NCBI GenBank assembly: GCA_032358165.1 | Contig: JAALGY010000011.1 | Span: 1,116,001-1,180,000 of the forward strand | Reading direction: 5' to 3' | DNA from: Diplosphaera chodatii | Lineage: Eukaryota; Chlorophyta; Trebouxiophyceae; Prasiolales; Stichococcaceae | Length of the DNA: 64,000 nucleotides | In this document: piece by piece, positions 23,840 to 44,255 of the stretch | Layout: every line of letters starts with the position of its first letter | How positions within the stretch are numbered: the stretch's first letter is position 1 | Translations under genes and position numbers: made by a program | Notes under the pieces: generated by a model | Told to the model about the DNA's origin: nothing | Seen by the model: only the letters and a program-made list of their open reading frames with translations | Databases searched by the model: none

Positions 23840-26831
23840 CTACTTGGCCTCCGCTGTTGACAGCTTGGACAGCTGTTCCTCTGCCTCCTGCATGGCCCAG
23901 GCGTGTACTGTCAGACCACTTTGCAGCGGCTTGCAAAGCCCGCCCGCGAACACGAAAGAGACACACCATATCCACATCTGGCATGGCCGCGCACCAAAGC
24001 CGAAATATTCACAGCTCAGCGCACCTGCAGTGTCTCCTCGACAGGCTTGTCGATGCCCGCCATGTCTGGCACGGGCTCCACGGGTGTGGGCTGCGGTGTG
24101 AGGGGCTGCTCAGCGGGCGGGTCGGCTGCTGGGGCCACCGTCTCGGCATTGCCGGACTCGCTGCTGGGCGGCTGTGGCTTCTCATCCCTGCCAGAATGCA
24201 GTTGCAGCTTCAGCACAGCCAGCGTTCAACTGCTGCCACTACACCAATGAGGCAACTTTGAGCATGCAGCTACGGCCAGTGCAGACCCGCAAGGCTGGCT
24301 TGTGGCCGTGTCGACATAGCTGCGCAGGTGATCGAGCCCTGCTCGTCGAATCTGTCAGCTGCCGCAAGACCACACTGCCGACCGGGGGCTGCAGAGACTT
24401 CAGGGAGCTGCGCACGTGGCTGAGCCGGTGACGGATGCAGAGCTGGAGCCGGCGGCGCTGGTCGTCTTCTCGGCCAGCACCTCCTCCCGCGGGCGAGCGG
24501 CGCCAAAGGGGTTGGAGCGCGGGGCGCGCGGCTTTGGCGCCTGCTCCGCCGCCGGCTCTTCCTCGGCCTTGGGCTGCTCCTCTGGCGGCGGCGTGTCCAC
24601 CTGTACAATACTACTCCAGACGGTCACTTGATCAGTGACTGATGCTGTGATGCCTGGCCTCCTGTCAACGGCGCGCTATCACCCAGCCTGTGAGGTGCGC
24701 TCATGCTGCATGGGGCACAGTTGCAGCAACAGCAAGATGACACACCCACCTTGATCACGGGGACCGGCTTGGTGCGGGGCGCCAGCTTCAGGCGCGGGCG
24801 GTCGCCCGAGGGCGGCCCCGCGTCGGGCTCCGAGCGGCGGGGGGCGCCCCAGCCGTCGCCGCCGCCGCCGCCGCCGGCGCCGGCGCTGCTGCGACCCCAG
24901 GTGCCCGCCTCATCCGCGCGTGCGCTGCCTGAGAACAGGTCACCCTCGCGCCTGCAGACGATGCCAGTCGAGGTGTCAGCAGCTGTCAACAAGTCAGCGG
25001 ATGCAATACGTCAAACAGTTCATCAGAAAGCCTCCTGCTCCTGGTGCAGATAACCATCAGCAGACACAACTGTCATCCCAGCTGTTTGAGGGTTCAGAAT
25101 GAGGTCAAGGTGGACATCGAACCTGCTGCTGAAGCTGTCGCGATCGGCAAACCCGCCACCGCCAGAGCGGCGCTCCCCAAAAGCGCTGCCGCGGGAGGGC
25201 TCTGCGGGCGGCAGCGGGGCGCGGTTCTTGCCCCAGTCGTCGCTGGTGTCTGCCCGAGACGGGCCGTCGTCGACCTCATCCCTGCAGGTTGCTGGGAGCT
25301 GGCGCCTTGCATGATGTACTCTTTTTTCAGCTGGCGTGGGGGTGGTCTTCCAGCTGGCCCACATGTCGACAGCTGGTTAAGTGCACACGGCATCTGTGCA
25401 TCACGAATGAAGAGCTGACCTGTCCCTGTCTCTGTCCCGGTCGCCGAAGCCGCCACGGCGCTCGCTGTCTCTGTCGCCAAAGCCGCCGCCGCTGCGGCGG
25501 TCGCCAAAGCCGCCGCCCCCACCACGGCGGTCAGCATCCGACGTTGGCGTGAACTTCCGAGAGGCACCCCTGCCAGGAGAATGCTTTGCATCAGCACCAC
25601 TGCACACAAAAAGCAGACACTGCACAACCACAGTAGCTCTGTGCATCTGGAGCCCGTCAATATGCAAGTGCAGCAGAATCAGCAGGCGAACCAGTCGTCT
25701 GTCGCGTCGGCGCGGGAGGGCCCGTCGTCCGACGCCTGGCTGCCGGCCTCGGAGCGGTCCCTGTCGCCCCACATCCCGCGCCTCTCGCTGCGGCCGTCCC
25801 TGTCGCCGTCCCTGTCGCCGTCCCTGTCGCCAAACTTGCTGCCGCCTGCTTGCGGGGCACAAGCTGAGCTCAGCAAGTGAGGCAGTGCCACGTAACTCGG
25901 ATGCCGACGGCAGCGACGCATCAGGCGTGAGCAGCTATCAATGCCAGAGTGCCAGGCAGGCACCGCCTCAGGTCTCTCAGCGCTCACCGCGGTCGCCGCC
26001 GTAGCCCTGGAAGCCGCCGCCCAGGCCGGGGCCCTCGTCCGGCTCGCGGTCGGCGCGCGGCCCCCGCGGCAGGCGCGACAGTATGTCGTCCTGCTCCTTC
26101 TGCACCGCCCGGCTGCGGGCCGCGCCCACCTGGTACTTGCCGCTGCTGCTGCCGCCGCCGCCTCCGCCGCCGCCGCCCTTCCCCATGCTGCGCGGCACAA
26201 TCGGAACGCACATGGCATGGGCTGGCAGAGGGCGTTATACATCGAGTTGTGGTGCGCATGCAGGTGTGAGGTTGGCGGAGCCACCCGCGGCAGCAGTTTC
26301 AATCTGGAGCGCCCACGCTCGCTCGGGTGATCCACAGTAGCAATGGTGCCAAATCTTCATCGCATCCCAGGGTAGCCATGGACGATGTGCGGCGGGCATC
26401 CGGATCTACATGATGGCAACCATCCGCCTGCTGGCATCCGACACCACCTGGCCACCCGATGGGCATCATCGTGACCGTGGCATGCGCGGCTCCGTGCCTT
26501 TATCCCACTGCGATCTGTCCTACTGTGACGCTTGTGCGATGCACAGAATCGCCTCTGGCGCGCTGCACAGACCCGAGGCGGCTGTCGTGTCGAGCGGGAG
26601 TCGGGATGACTTCAAGGGACCGTGGGCCCACCTGTTGAAGTCCGCCAGCGACATCTTCTGCTGTTTCTTCTTGCGGTCGGCCTTGGACTCCACCACCCGG
26701 GCGGCATCGCCCAGGGAGGGGAAAGCGGCCTCTGGCTCCGTCGCGAAGGCCGCCGGCAGGGGCGCCAGGCTCTGCTTCCCCTCGGCCTCCTCATCGTCCA
26801 CCTGGGTGGCCCAGGCGCTCTTGGGCGGCAT
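23840..26831 (-). CDS. EIF4B: Translation initiation factor eIF4B (plant type)
   Basis: ATG at 26831; the first residues are MPPKSAWATQVDDEEAEGKQ. Exon 1 ends at 26632 (MSLADFN), exon 2 is 26187-25988. The middle exons are a long Gly/Asp/Arg region with (GDRD)n and RRGGFGDRDRDRDR repeats typical of eIF4B. Diagnostic blocks are RPRLKLAPRTKPVPVIK and RSNPFGAARPREEVLAEK, found in plant eIF4Bs. The C-terminus is Pro/Glu-rich and ends MQEAEEQLSKLSTAEAK before TAG at 23842-23840. eIF4B is a cytosolic RNA-binding cofactor of the eIF4A helicase. No RRM is evident, as in plant eIF4B. About nine exons; several exon ends within the repeats are approximate. The start could be further upstream in frame, but the chosen Met begins the recognisable sequence. 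Confidence 0.87.
25790..25835 (-). repeat. GDRD-coding short tandem repeat in eIF4B
   Basis: A near-perfect 12-bp repeat (plus strand GTCGCCGTCCCT) codes GDRD units in the eIF4B middle domain. Confidence 0.8.
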
Positions 26832-27259
26832 GCTGGGCGATGTTTGTTGTGCTGTTGTGATGGAGAGCGCAGGAGCATTGGGCAGTGCATATGTAAAGGC
26901 AGCAGCAAGGTGGAGGCAGAGGAGGCAGCAACATCCGTTTATACGGCGGTCGGTCCCCTGCTTGCTGCTTGACGTCAGTTTCGAAGGACAGCGGCACCCT
27001 CGCCTGTCGGCTGGGACACAAAGCAGTGCCTTGACACATAGCGCACTGTGCTGCATGCGGTGCTTCATGGCGACGATGCTCTTTCTGCCGAGGCAGCTGT
27101 AACTTGAAGACGTCGATGCACCCTGCAATGCTGATGACCGTTGCAGCGAGCACATCAATTGCGGGACTCTCCGCGGCTGCCAGCGTTGTGCAGTAATCAT
27201 AGTGGCACAAGAACGTGCCGAGCTGATGTGATCACATCTGGAGTGTAGTGACGCGCACC
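26832..27259. promoter_or_regulatory. Divergent promoter region between eIF4B and the glycosyltransferase
   Basis: 428 bp between outward-facing start codons, with no supported coding sequence or obvious promoter element. Confidence 0.4.
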
Positions 27260-30200
27260 ATGCGGAGGTTCTCTCCGCGCAAAGCATCCTGCTTTCTGGC
27301 GTGCTGGGTGGCATTTGTGTTGGCTGCAGGCCTATCGGCACGAACGCTGTTGCAATCTCGACACCATTTTGATCGGTCAACAGCGCCTTTGATCCAGGTC
27401 TGCACAGCCATGGCTCTGCACATCATGCATTGAGGCCATGCACCTGAATCGCACCGCATAAAACATTCAGGTGCCACCAGGCAGGTGTGCACGCAGTGAA
27501 GGATCTTGTTAAGATGTTGCTAGGCACAGGTGCAGCAGGGACAGACAGCACTGACCATGAGAGCACTGCCACATCACCAGCAGCAGAGACGACCCAGGAC
27601 TACAAAGGCAGCACCGCGCACTCTCAGGCTGGACGCACCGCCCAATGTCCCGGACGTGTGGGATGTTTTAGGGGTGAGCACAGTATAGACTACACGCTGA
27701 ACAACCTGATCTGCTGACTGCCGGGCCAACAATGCCAATGCTCTCAGATTGTGTCAGGCATTGAGATGATGAGCAGGCCCTCTGCAGGAGCTCACCAGGT
27801 ATGAGACTGCGCTGTGGCGGCACCCAGAGATGCGCGAGGATGTGGTGCGTGCGGCGCAGCACCGCACCACAGCCGCCGAACTGGGCATCCTGCCGTCTGA
27901 CAACCTGACAGACCTGGCGTCCGTGCCCACACGGGTCGCATTCCTCAACCAGCTGGCCGATGAGGTGCGCTCAACGCTCCAGCGCAGGCTGAATGGCAAT
28001 TTGCTGTGTAACTGAGGCATGTGCCGCGCACAGCTGGGCGCTGAACACAACATATGGCAGCTGATGTACAGCACATGGGCAGGTGCGGGCCGCGAATGTG
28101 ACGCGGCTGGCGGTGGTGACCACCTGGGGCGGCCGCATGGCGGGTGTGCGGCGCGACCTCCTGCCCTGGCTGCAGATCATGACCGAACTTGGCGTCTCCA
28201 GCTTCTATGTGTGCCTTGTCATTCAACATGCTTGTCGGCTGCAGAGCCGCTGTAGCCAGCATCTGGCCGTCTTTCAATAGTGGGCCTCGCAGCTTTGACG
28301 CTGCCAACGTTAGATTTTAGCTGCAATGTGTAAGCTGCGGTGATGCCCCACCTGTGCTCACGCAGGTCTTGTATGATGGCACAGACAGCGCAGCAGTGTC
28401 GACACTGTCGCGCATCCGCCACGTAACTCTGCAGTTCATGGCGGCGCCATTCGCATCAGAGGTGGACCACCAGGAATTCACCAACTGGGAGCGGCAGCAC
28501 TGGCAATGGGGCAACAAGCCCGGCAACTTCAGGCTCATGGTCAAGCAAGGTAGGTAGATGCACAAGCATCTATAATTAGTTATCAGACGTTGCATTGCAA
28601 CCTCTGGTTTGCTGCTTACCCATGGCCATTTCAGGTAACAGGCTTTGGCATGGAGCGTGGCCTGAGGCTGGCGAGGCAGCAGCAGCAGGATTGGGTCATG
28701 CACATCGACCCCGACGAGGTCGTGCTGACCACCGGCAGCGCGCTCAGCCTGGCCACATGTGAGCGCGGTGGTGGGGGGTTTTTTTTTTTTTTTTTTTAAG
28801 TTTGGTTGCCATGTGGCCAGCGCTCGCTTGCCGTGTCTTGCTCACTGTGCTGCTCGTTCTGCAGTGCTGAGGAGGCAGCCGGACCACGTGTCGTCGCTGC
28901 GCTTCCTGAATGTCGAGGGACAGGCCGAGGCGGGAGACCTGACCAACCGCTTTGAGCAAGTGACGCTGTTCCGAACCCACCAGGTAGCGATCGAACGCTG
29001 TTGCTGCTGGCAATCCTGCAAGCAAGCTTTGGACGAAGAGGTGGTTCTCTGGGCATCAAAGACTTAAGCATGGCCTCATGGTCGCACTTAACACCCAACG
29101 GCTGTGGCGCAGCACCATGCACTTCCCGAGACGTACAAGCACCGCTTCAACTTCCGACTCGGCGGCCAGCGCAGCTTCCTCAGCTTATATGCAAATGTGA
29201 GCCCATCCTGCTTGTGCCAGCGTGCACGTCCATCGACCATGGTCGACGGTCCATTAGTTTACATAGCCGCAGACTACCATGTGCCATGTGCTGCAGGGCA
29301 AAAGCGCAGTCCGAGTCATGGCAGGTGTCCGGCAGCTTGGACCGCACTACTGGCGGGGAACACCGTCACTCAGGTCAGCTGGCAGCTAAACCCAATTGCT
29401 CAGTCCAACGCACTAATGCCAGTACACAGTTTACAACCCCAGCAGCAAGACTGCATGCGCCCTGACCTCATCACAGCTTGGAGATGTTGCTGGCAGCAGG
29501 TGGAAGACAGCATCCAACCCACATGGGCAATGGCAGACAGATGTCAGCGAGGATGCACTGGTACTGCATTACGCATATTCCTACCGCTCCGACATTGCAG
29601 ACAAGGCAGCGGTCTCGTGCCCTGATGCCGGGTACCTTGCTGCAGCGAGGCGTGGTGATCGCTCCAAGGTGTCCTTGCTCACAATGCTGCATGCTAAATG
29701 CTTTGAGATGTGCACTTGCTTGCTTGCTTGTCGTGTCAAGGCGAATGCCTCTACTGGGTAACCCTCCTGTGCAGGTCAAAGAGTGCTTCGTGATCGACCT
29801 CGATCAGGTAATCATTGATTGAACACTGCGTTTCAATGACATTGAAAGGGTGTAGGCAATCGTAAAGGTGTGTCAGTCTTATGGCATGGCGGGTCTTAAC
29901 GCAGGACGCATACATGGTGGCGGCAACAGGCAACGAGACAGCCATTGATGACTTCTGGTGGTCCCGCATGGTACTGACCGAGGGATCCCGGGTTCGCTGC
30001 AAGACCAGATCGGTGATGATGACGGCACACCATCTAGTGCTCCGCCAGCTGCGAACTGACCGGTCACAACACAGAAGTGCTTCCTGAAAAAGCACTTCCT
30101 GAAAAAGCTATCTTCTGTTCTAAATGCAGAAGACGCTGGCGTGGTGCATCTTGGGTGACGTCGAGCGCCTGAAGACCATGCTCATGTGGGTCACACATGT

Positions 30201-30436
30201 GCATATCACGAGTATATTGAAAAGCACTTGTTGCTTCCAGATGTCTGCTGGCTCTCTCTCTACCGCAACATCAAACACCACTCTCATGTCATTTCATCAA
30301 CATCACTGCCCGCCACATGTGCAGGCGCATCAACTTGATGAAGCGGATACATGCACCATCGGTCATCTTGAAGCAGCATGAGCGCCAAATACAGCAGTTG
30401 GTGTTCGGTAATGTCACAGGGTTGACACATTGGTAG
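27260..30436 (+). CDS. Type II membrane glycosyltransferase, GT-A fold (GT92/Glyco_tranf_2_4-like)
   Basis: The ATG at 27260 opens a short cytosolic tail and a signal anchor (CFLACWVAFVLAAGLSA), pointing to the Golgi or ER lumen. After a Thr/Ser-rich stem come RLAVVTTWGGRMAGVRRDLL, LPWLQIMTELGVSSFYV, VLYDGTDSAAVSTLSRIRHV, then GMERGLRLARQQQQDWVMHI followed by DPDEVV. That DPD is the likely metal- and nucleotide-sugar-binding DxD. Later parts are YKHRFNFRLGGQRSFLSLY, a conserved-looking FVIDLDQDAYMVAATGNETA and DDFWWSRMVLTEGSRVRC. The last exon ends FGNVTGLTHW at TAG 30434-30436. About ten exons. The fold call comes from the DxD context and layout; donor sugar and acceptor are unknown. The 28759-28862 intron contains a T19 run. 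Confidence 0.75.
28779..28797 (+). repeat. Homopolymer T19 run inside a glycosyltransferase intron
   Basis: Nineteen T residues directly follow G6, about 20 nt after the 5' splice site. It may be an intron microsatellite or a length artefact of sequencing. Confidence 0.9.
30076..30105 (+). repeat. 15-bp imperfect tandem duplication in an intron
   Basis: AGTGCTTCCTGAAAA is followed at once by AGCACTTCCTGAAAA inside the glycosyltransferase gene. Confidence 0.85.
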
Positions 30437-30495
30437 CATGCCGTGTTCACAAGGGGACATCGAGATAGATGTGGCAGCGGGAGTTGTGCCATCAT

Positions 30496-30500
30496 TGTAA
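30496..30500 (+). terminator. TGTAA polyadenylation signal of the glycosyltransferase gene
   Basis: Lies about 60 nt after the stop at 30436, the spacing expected for chlorophyte 3' ends. Confidence 0.5.
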
Positions 30501-30539
30501 AGTCTTCTTGGCCTGGTGCTCCGACGACCCCACTCTACG

Positions 30540-30544
30540 TTACA
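30540..30544 (-). terminator. TGTAA polyadenylation signal of the NEDD8 gene
   Basis: On the minus strand, about 96 nt after the NEDD8 stop. The two converging genes carry facing signals within about 50 bp. Confidence 0.5.
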
Positions 30545-30639
30545 TCAAAGGAAAAGAAGTATGCGAGCACCAGCAAGCGGCTCATGTCAATCATGTGACA
30601 AGCAATGCGCTGCGCAACAACAAGCCTAGCTGCCCGGCA

Positions 30640-31409
30640 TCATGAACAGAAGCATCCCCCTCGCAGCGCCAGCACCTGCATGCGACGCATGCATGGTCAA
30701 GAGCAATGCTGTGACATTGTCACTGAGGTGGCAGGATACGGATACTGGTGTCATCAATCAGGCCATTCAGAGGCCACGACGCAGTGCAGCCCGCACCAGG
30801 TGGAGCACTGAGCCGCCCTCGATGTTGTAGTCCTTCGCCAGCTTGTCATCGTTCATTTGCTTGCCCGCGAAGATCAGCCTGTGCGTGCAATGATCAGCAA
30901 TACTTTAGGCTAAACGATGCAGTGCCGGATGCAGATGGATACCACAGCATATGTGCAGGGGCGCAGGCCAAGCAAGCTGCACGCATTGCTGCTGCTGCTG
31001 CTGCTGCAGGCGATCAGCCTCTGGTCCCTATCGCGCAGCACGCCGAGTAGCAGCTGAAAAGCGCCTGCTCTTGGCGTGCTCTACTGGCGCCGAAGCAAGC
31101 ACCTCTGCTGGATGGGCGGGATGCCCTCCTTCTCCTCCACCCGCTCCTTGATGCGCTCGATGGTGTCGCTGGGCTCAATGTCGATCTCAATCTCCTTGCC
31201 CGTCAGCGTCTTCACCTTGATCATCATGCCGCCCCTGCGGCCAGCCATCGCATGAGGTGCCCTGCTGGCTTGATGTGTCCCTGACAATGTGCCGCATTCC
31301 ATCCGGCAGTACCGTGCGAAGCTGCATGTATAGACACGCAACTGCAAGCTGACCTCAGGCGCCGGGCGATCTGCACCCGCTGCCCGCCCAGCCAGCTGAT
31401 AGGCGCCAT
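30640..31409 (-). CDS. NEDD8: NEDD8/RUB ubiquitin-like modifier
   Basis: Four exons on the minus strand: 31409-31354, 31234-31103, 30878-30797 and 30675-30640. The core begins [20 protein letters not shown] and continues with [33 protein letters not shown] and [14 protein letters not shown]. Ala before LRGG, where ubiquitin has Arg, marks NEDD8. Four residues (CFCS) follow the Gly-Gly and would be removed during maturation. NEDD8 is conjugated to cullins and activates SCF-type ligases. If exon 3 were read through its donor at 30796 the tail would lose Gly-Gly, so the last exon matters. The proposed exon 1 adds 21 residues ending RRLRGG directly before MMIKV; this is in frame with good splice sites, but translation could instead start at the MM at 31227. 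Confidence 0.92.
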
Positions 31410-32077
31410 GTCAGCAGCAGCAACAGCCCAGGTGCGGCACGCCTGCACCCTATTGCTTCCCCGACGAACGCCCAATGCTGCGATTATCAAAACAAAACTA
31501 CTGGCACCTCATGCTTTTCGCATGTGCGTCAGCATGTTGCGCAGTCCATCGTATACAAGGGCTCGATGTCAAATGCATGCCATGCCGCCGACTTGTGCAG
31601 TACAGGATGTGAACACAATGTACCTGCAAAGGAACAGCGACTGCGGTCCCGTGTGCCGTTGACAACCTGGCTCCTTGCACGTCCGGTGAAATTTAGCTGC
31701 GAAGTGCAAGATGCACGATGCCTCGACGAGCGAAGCAAATATCACTGGACGCAGATGGTGTCTATGAGGAACGCATGTGTCATTACCGATGGCAGCACTT
31801 CTGCCTCGGTGTTTGCTGCGAAGCCAATGGCATGTCAACAAGCTTGGGGCTAGTCTGACTAGCTGTAGAAGCAGCCCAGCAGCGGAAACGAACAGCGCTC
31901 ACAAGCGCGACTGCTCTTACTTACATACCATGCCCTGAACCTTTGCGAGTGTATCCGTGATTGATTTTGAATTGCGTGGCGGTAATTTCTGCCAGAGACG
32001 CACTGGCTTTACTGGTAGTGATCAAGACGCGCTCGGCACGCTGACGATCGCTGCTGTAGTTGTGGGTGTGCAACTGC
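31410..32077. promoter_or_regulatory. Divergent promoter region between NEDD8 and CKS1
   Basis: 668 bp between outward-facing genes. I see no further coding sequence or RNA gene; ORFs in it have no recognisable motif. Confidence 0.4.
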
Positions 32078-33098
32078 ATGGCGAGGGACATACAGTACAG
32101 GTGCTAATATATGCGCACCGGGCAGTGGTGTTATCATGCCGCTGCTGACTTCCTGTTGTCGCTGATCATGACTGAATTGTGTTCGTGCTGCGCAGTGACA
32201 AGTACTACGACGAGTGAGTGATCCAACGCACTCCAGAACATGACTGTGCATGCTTGCTGCTGCATTCATGAGCGGATTGACATTGCATCAGTGATGCATG
32301 CCAGCATGTTGCTCCTGGATCACTGCATTGGAACAGTGTTGTCTGCAGCATGCAGCCCTGATGCCAGTTGTGCATGCTGCTAACAGCTGCTACGAGTACC
32401 GGCACGTGGTGCTGCCGCAGCATATCGCAGCACACGTGCCACCCAACCGGCTGCTTTCAGAGCCGGAGTGGCGTGGCCTCGGCGTGCAGCAGTCCCGGGG
32501 TGAGTGCATGGGGTACTGATCCTCCGCAGCTGAGCAGCAAACAGCACGCGTGCTGCCCTTACCTGCAGGGTGTTCCACAGATGCGCAAGCATATGCCCAG
32601 CCGATCTTGAGCATGTCAGGTTGCTGCTTACTGGATCACGGAGTCTGCCGCTGACTGCAGGCTGGATCCACTACCACATACACAAGCCAGAGCCGCACAT
32701 CCTGCTGTTCAGACGGCAGTTGACGCCAGAGTCCGCAGCATTGGCACACCAACAGGCACAGGTTGCTTATCTAAAACCGCACATATTGCAGCAAACCGAT
32801 GACACTTAAGAACAATCCCATACCTTGCATTGTGCCCTTGCACGTATATGTATGTAGATGCACAGCCCTGCGAAGGCGCAGACTTGCTCAACTACAGGCA
32901 CAAGAGATGCAGCGGCAGCAGCAACTGCTCGCGTTGCGCTTGCAGCAGCAGCAAGCAGCGGGTGTGCAGCAGCAGCAGCAGTACCAGCTGCAGATGCAGC
33001 AGCAGGTGCAACTGCAGCAGCAGCAGCAACTACAGCAGCAGCAGCCACAGCTCGACTATGCCGAGAATGCACAATACATGAATGGTGGAAGGGTATGA
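32078..33098 (+). CDS. CKS1: Cyclin-dependent kinase regulatory subunit CKS1 with Gln-rich tail
   Basis: Five exons: 32078-32100, 32196-32213, 32387-32499, 32661-32761 and 32898-33098. Joined they read [60 protein letters not shown] and [10 protein letters not shown], the full CKS fold with its anion-binding residues and the HxPEPHxLLFRR signature. CKS binds CDK catalytic subunits and phosphorylated substrates in the cell cycle. Exons 1 and 2 are only 23 and 18 nt; their correctness is supported by exact restoration of the conserved IQYSDKYYDD. The last exon adds about 66 residues that are mostly Gln; the acceptor after CTACAG at 32897 keeps frame. Poly-Gln tails occur in yeast Cks1, but most family members lack one. 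Confidence 0.93.
32911..33053 (+). repeat. CAG-rich tract coding the CKS1 Gln tail
   Basis: Interrupted CAG repeats code long Gln runs in the last CKS1 exon; other frames would give poly-Ala or poly-Ser. Confidence 0.85.
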
Positions 33099-33657
33099 CT
33101 GCTGCTGCTGAGTCACCACGGGCACTCGCTGGTCGACCCCAGTCAACACCCACAGCGTAAACATAACAGAGCGCATGGTGGTCCTTGACACATTCATCCA
33201 GTTTCATGCTGCGCACCATCTCAAGGCTCATTTTCCCGTTGCTTTAGCAAGAGACATGCTGTGGTCATGCGGTAGACTGCGAAGGCGATGCTTGCAGCAT
33301 GCAGTGCGCCCTGTTTTCAGATGTGCTCGAGGCACAGTTTAGCACTCTCGACATGGTTTCCTTTCCTTTGCAGCTGCTGAACTGTGCTGTGTTGGCTCCA
33401 CACCACACACTTCTGTGATGCCTTGCACTTCTTGCAACGCTAAACACGAGCAGCCAGTAAGACCCCAACCTTTTCTAAAGCTTTTCTGTTGCAAGGTACA
33501 CACATACGGTAATCGAGGTCTCAACTCACACACTCTACAAGAATAAACAATGCTGCTTCAATCGAAATTTTCGTTGTTTCGTATGCATCTGCGGTTGCTG
33601 ATCTGATCAGGATGCCAGACCAGTCTCTCGTGCATCAGCAGTCAATCAGAGGCCACA
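33099..33657. other. Gap between converging CKS1 and ABCC genes
   Basis: 559 bp, relatively AT-rich near 33540-33600, consistent with two 3' UTRs. An AATAAA at about 33543 is the only signal-like motif seen. Confidence 0.4.
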
Positions 33658-43410
<9,753 letters not shown>

Positions 43411-44255
43411 GCTGTCCGCTGGGCGGGAGGCGGCAGGACAGCCAACCAGCTGCACTGGGCGGCTCGGGCTTGCCAATGGCCTTGAGGACGAGAGCCACAA
43501 CCGGTCAACCCTCAAGCTGAAGGCGGCTACACTATGACCCGACAACACACGTCCCCTCCTCTCGAGCTGACAAGCACTGCCTGCAGGTGTTGCCGCAGTG
43601 CTGCCAGCAGCAAGTCAGCACTGGAGGTGAGAACAATATTGCGAACAGATTCAAGTGGACTCAGTATGTTCTAGGTTCAATGTGAAAGTGGTCGACAGGT
43701 CGACCTGCAAGGCTCAACTACGCCAACCTGGACACCAACACAAGCGGACACGATAGGCTGCGATGACAAGCCGCTGTGTTTACGGCGCAGTTGGAGTTCG
43801 GCGACTGCCTTGCTGTTGAAACACACCGCAAAACTGTTTAGCGTTGTCGGATGACAGTGCGAGTGCATGTTTGAGTGACGCAACTCTGCGGCCTGCCACG
43901 CACTGCATGGCGCATCTGAGAAGCCAGGCCAGGGTGGAGCCACGGGGCAAGGAGATCCGCAGTTGCACGTTGCCACTTTGGTCTTCAGCAAACCGCAGGC
44001 TACACATTAGAAGGCACATGTGTGTTATCTTGTCACAGCCTTTGGCGTGGGACGGTGCGAGCATGTTCGTCATAACGCCTGTGTTTTGCCAACGACCGTC
44101 TTGAACCAGGCGTCCTCATCATGATACCAACCTGCAACACCCCCAAGCTCATGAGGCATGAGCTTCACCAGCAAGTAGAAGCATTTGAGAGACACCGAGC
44201 CATGCTGAGAAAGTCTGGGTGAGGGTGCCATCTTCTGCCTCACCCGCCGCCGCCA
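43411..44255. promoter_or_regulatory. Divergent region between ABCC and COP1, with a weak ORF
   Basis: 845 bp between outward-facing start codons. It carries the candidate minus-strand ORF listed at 43780-44073 and is otherwise without recognised features. Confidence 0.4.
43780..44073 (-). CDS. Possible small unknown gene (weak)
   Basis: An ATG-to-TAA frame of 97 codons contains RFAEDQSGNVQLRISLPRGS and TLAWLLRCAMQCVAGRR, which looks less random than nearby ORFs. A second frame just upstream (44210-44074) has GWYHDEDAWFKTVVGKTQ after a plausible acceptor. They may be exons of one short gene divergent from COP1. No family was recognised and no complete gene model could be built. Confidence 0.2.
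   Translation of the reverse strand: MTNMLAPSHAKGCDKITHMCLLMCSLRFAEDQSGNVQLRISLPRGSTLAWLLRCAMQCVAGRRVASLKHALALSSDNAKQFCGVFQQQGSRRTPTAP

Noticed and set aside
30770..30878. NEDD8 pseudogene lacking Gly-Gly (tail read as [10 protein letters not shown])
   Set aside because: A donor after LHL and an acceptor at 30676 join to VLALRGG, giving an intact NEDD8, so the apparent loss is intron read-through.
32830..33160. Poly-Ala and poly-Ser ORFs over the CKS1 3' end
   Set aside because: They are out-of-frame readings of the CAG tract; the Gln frame joins the CKS1 core in phase.
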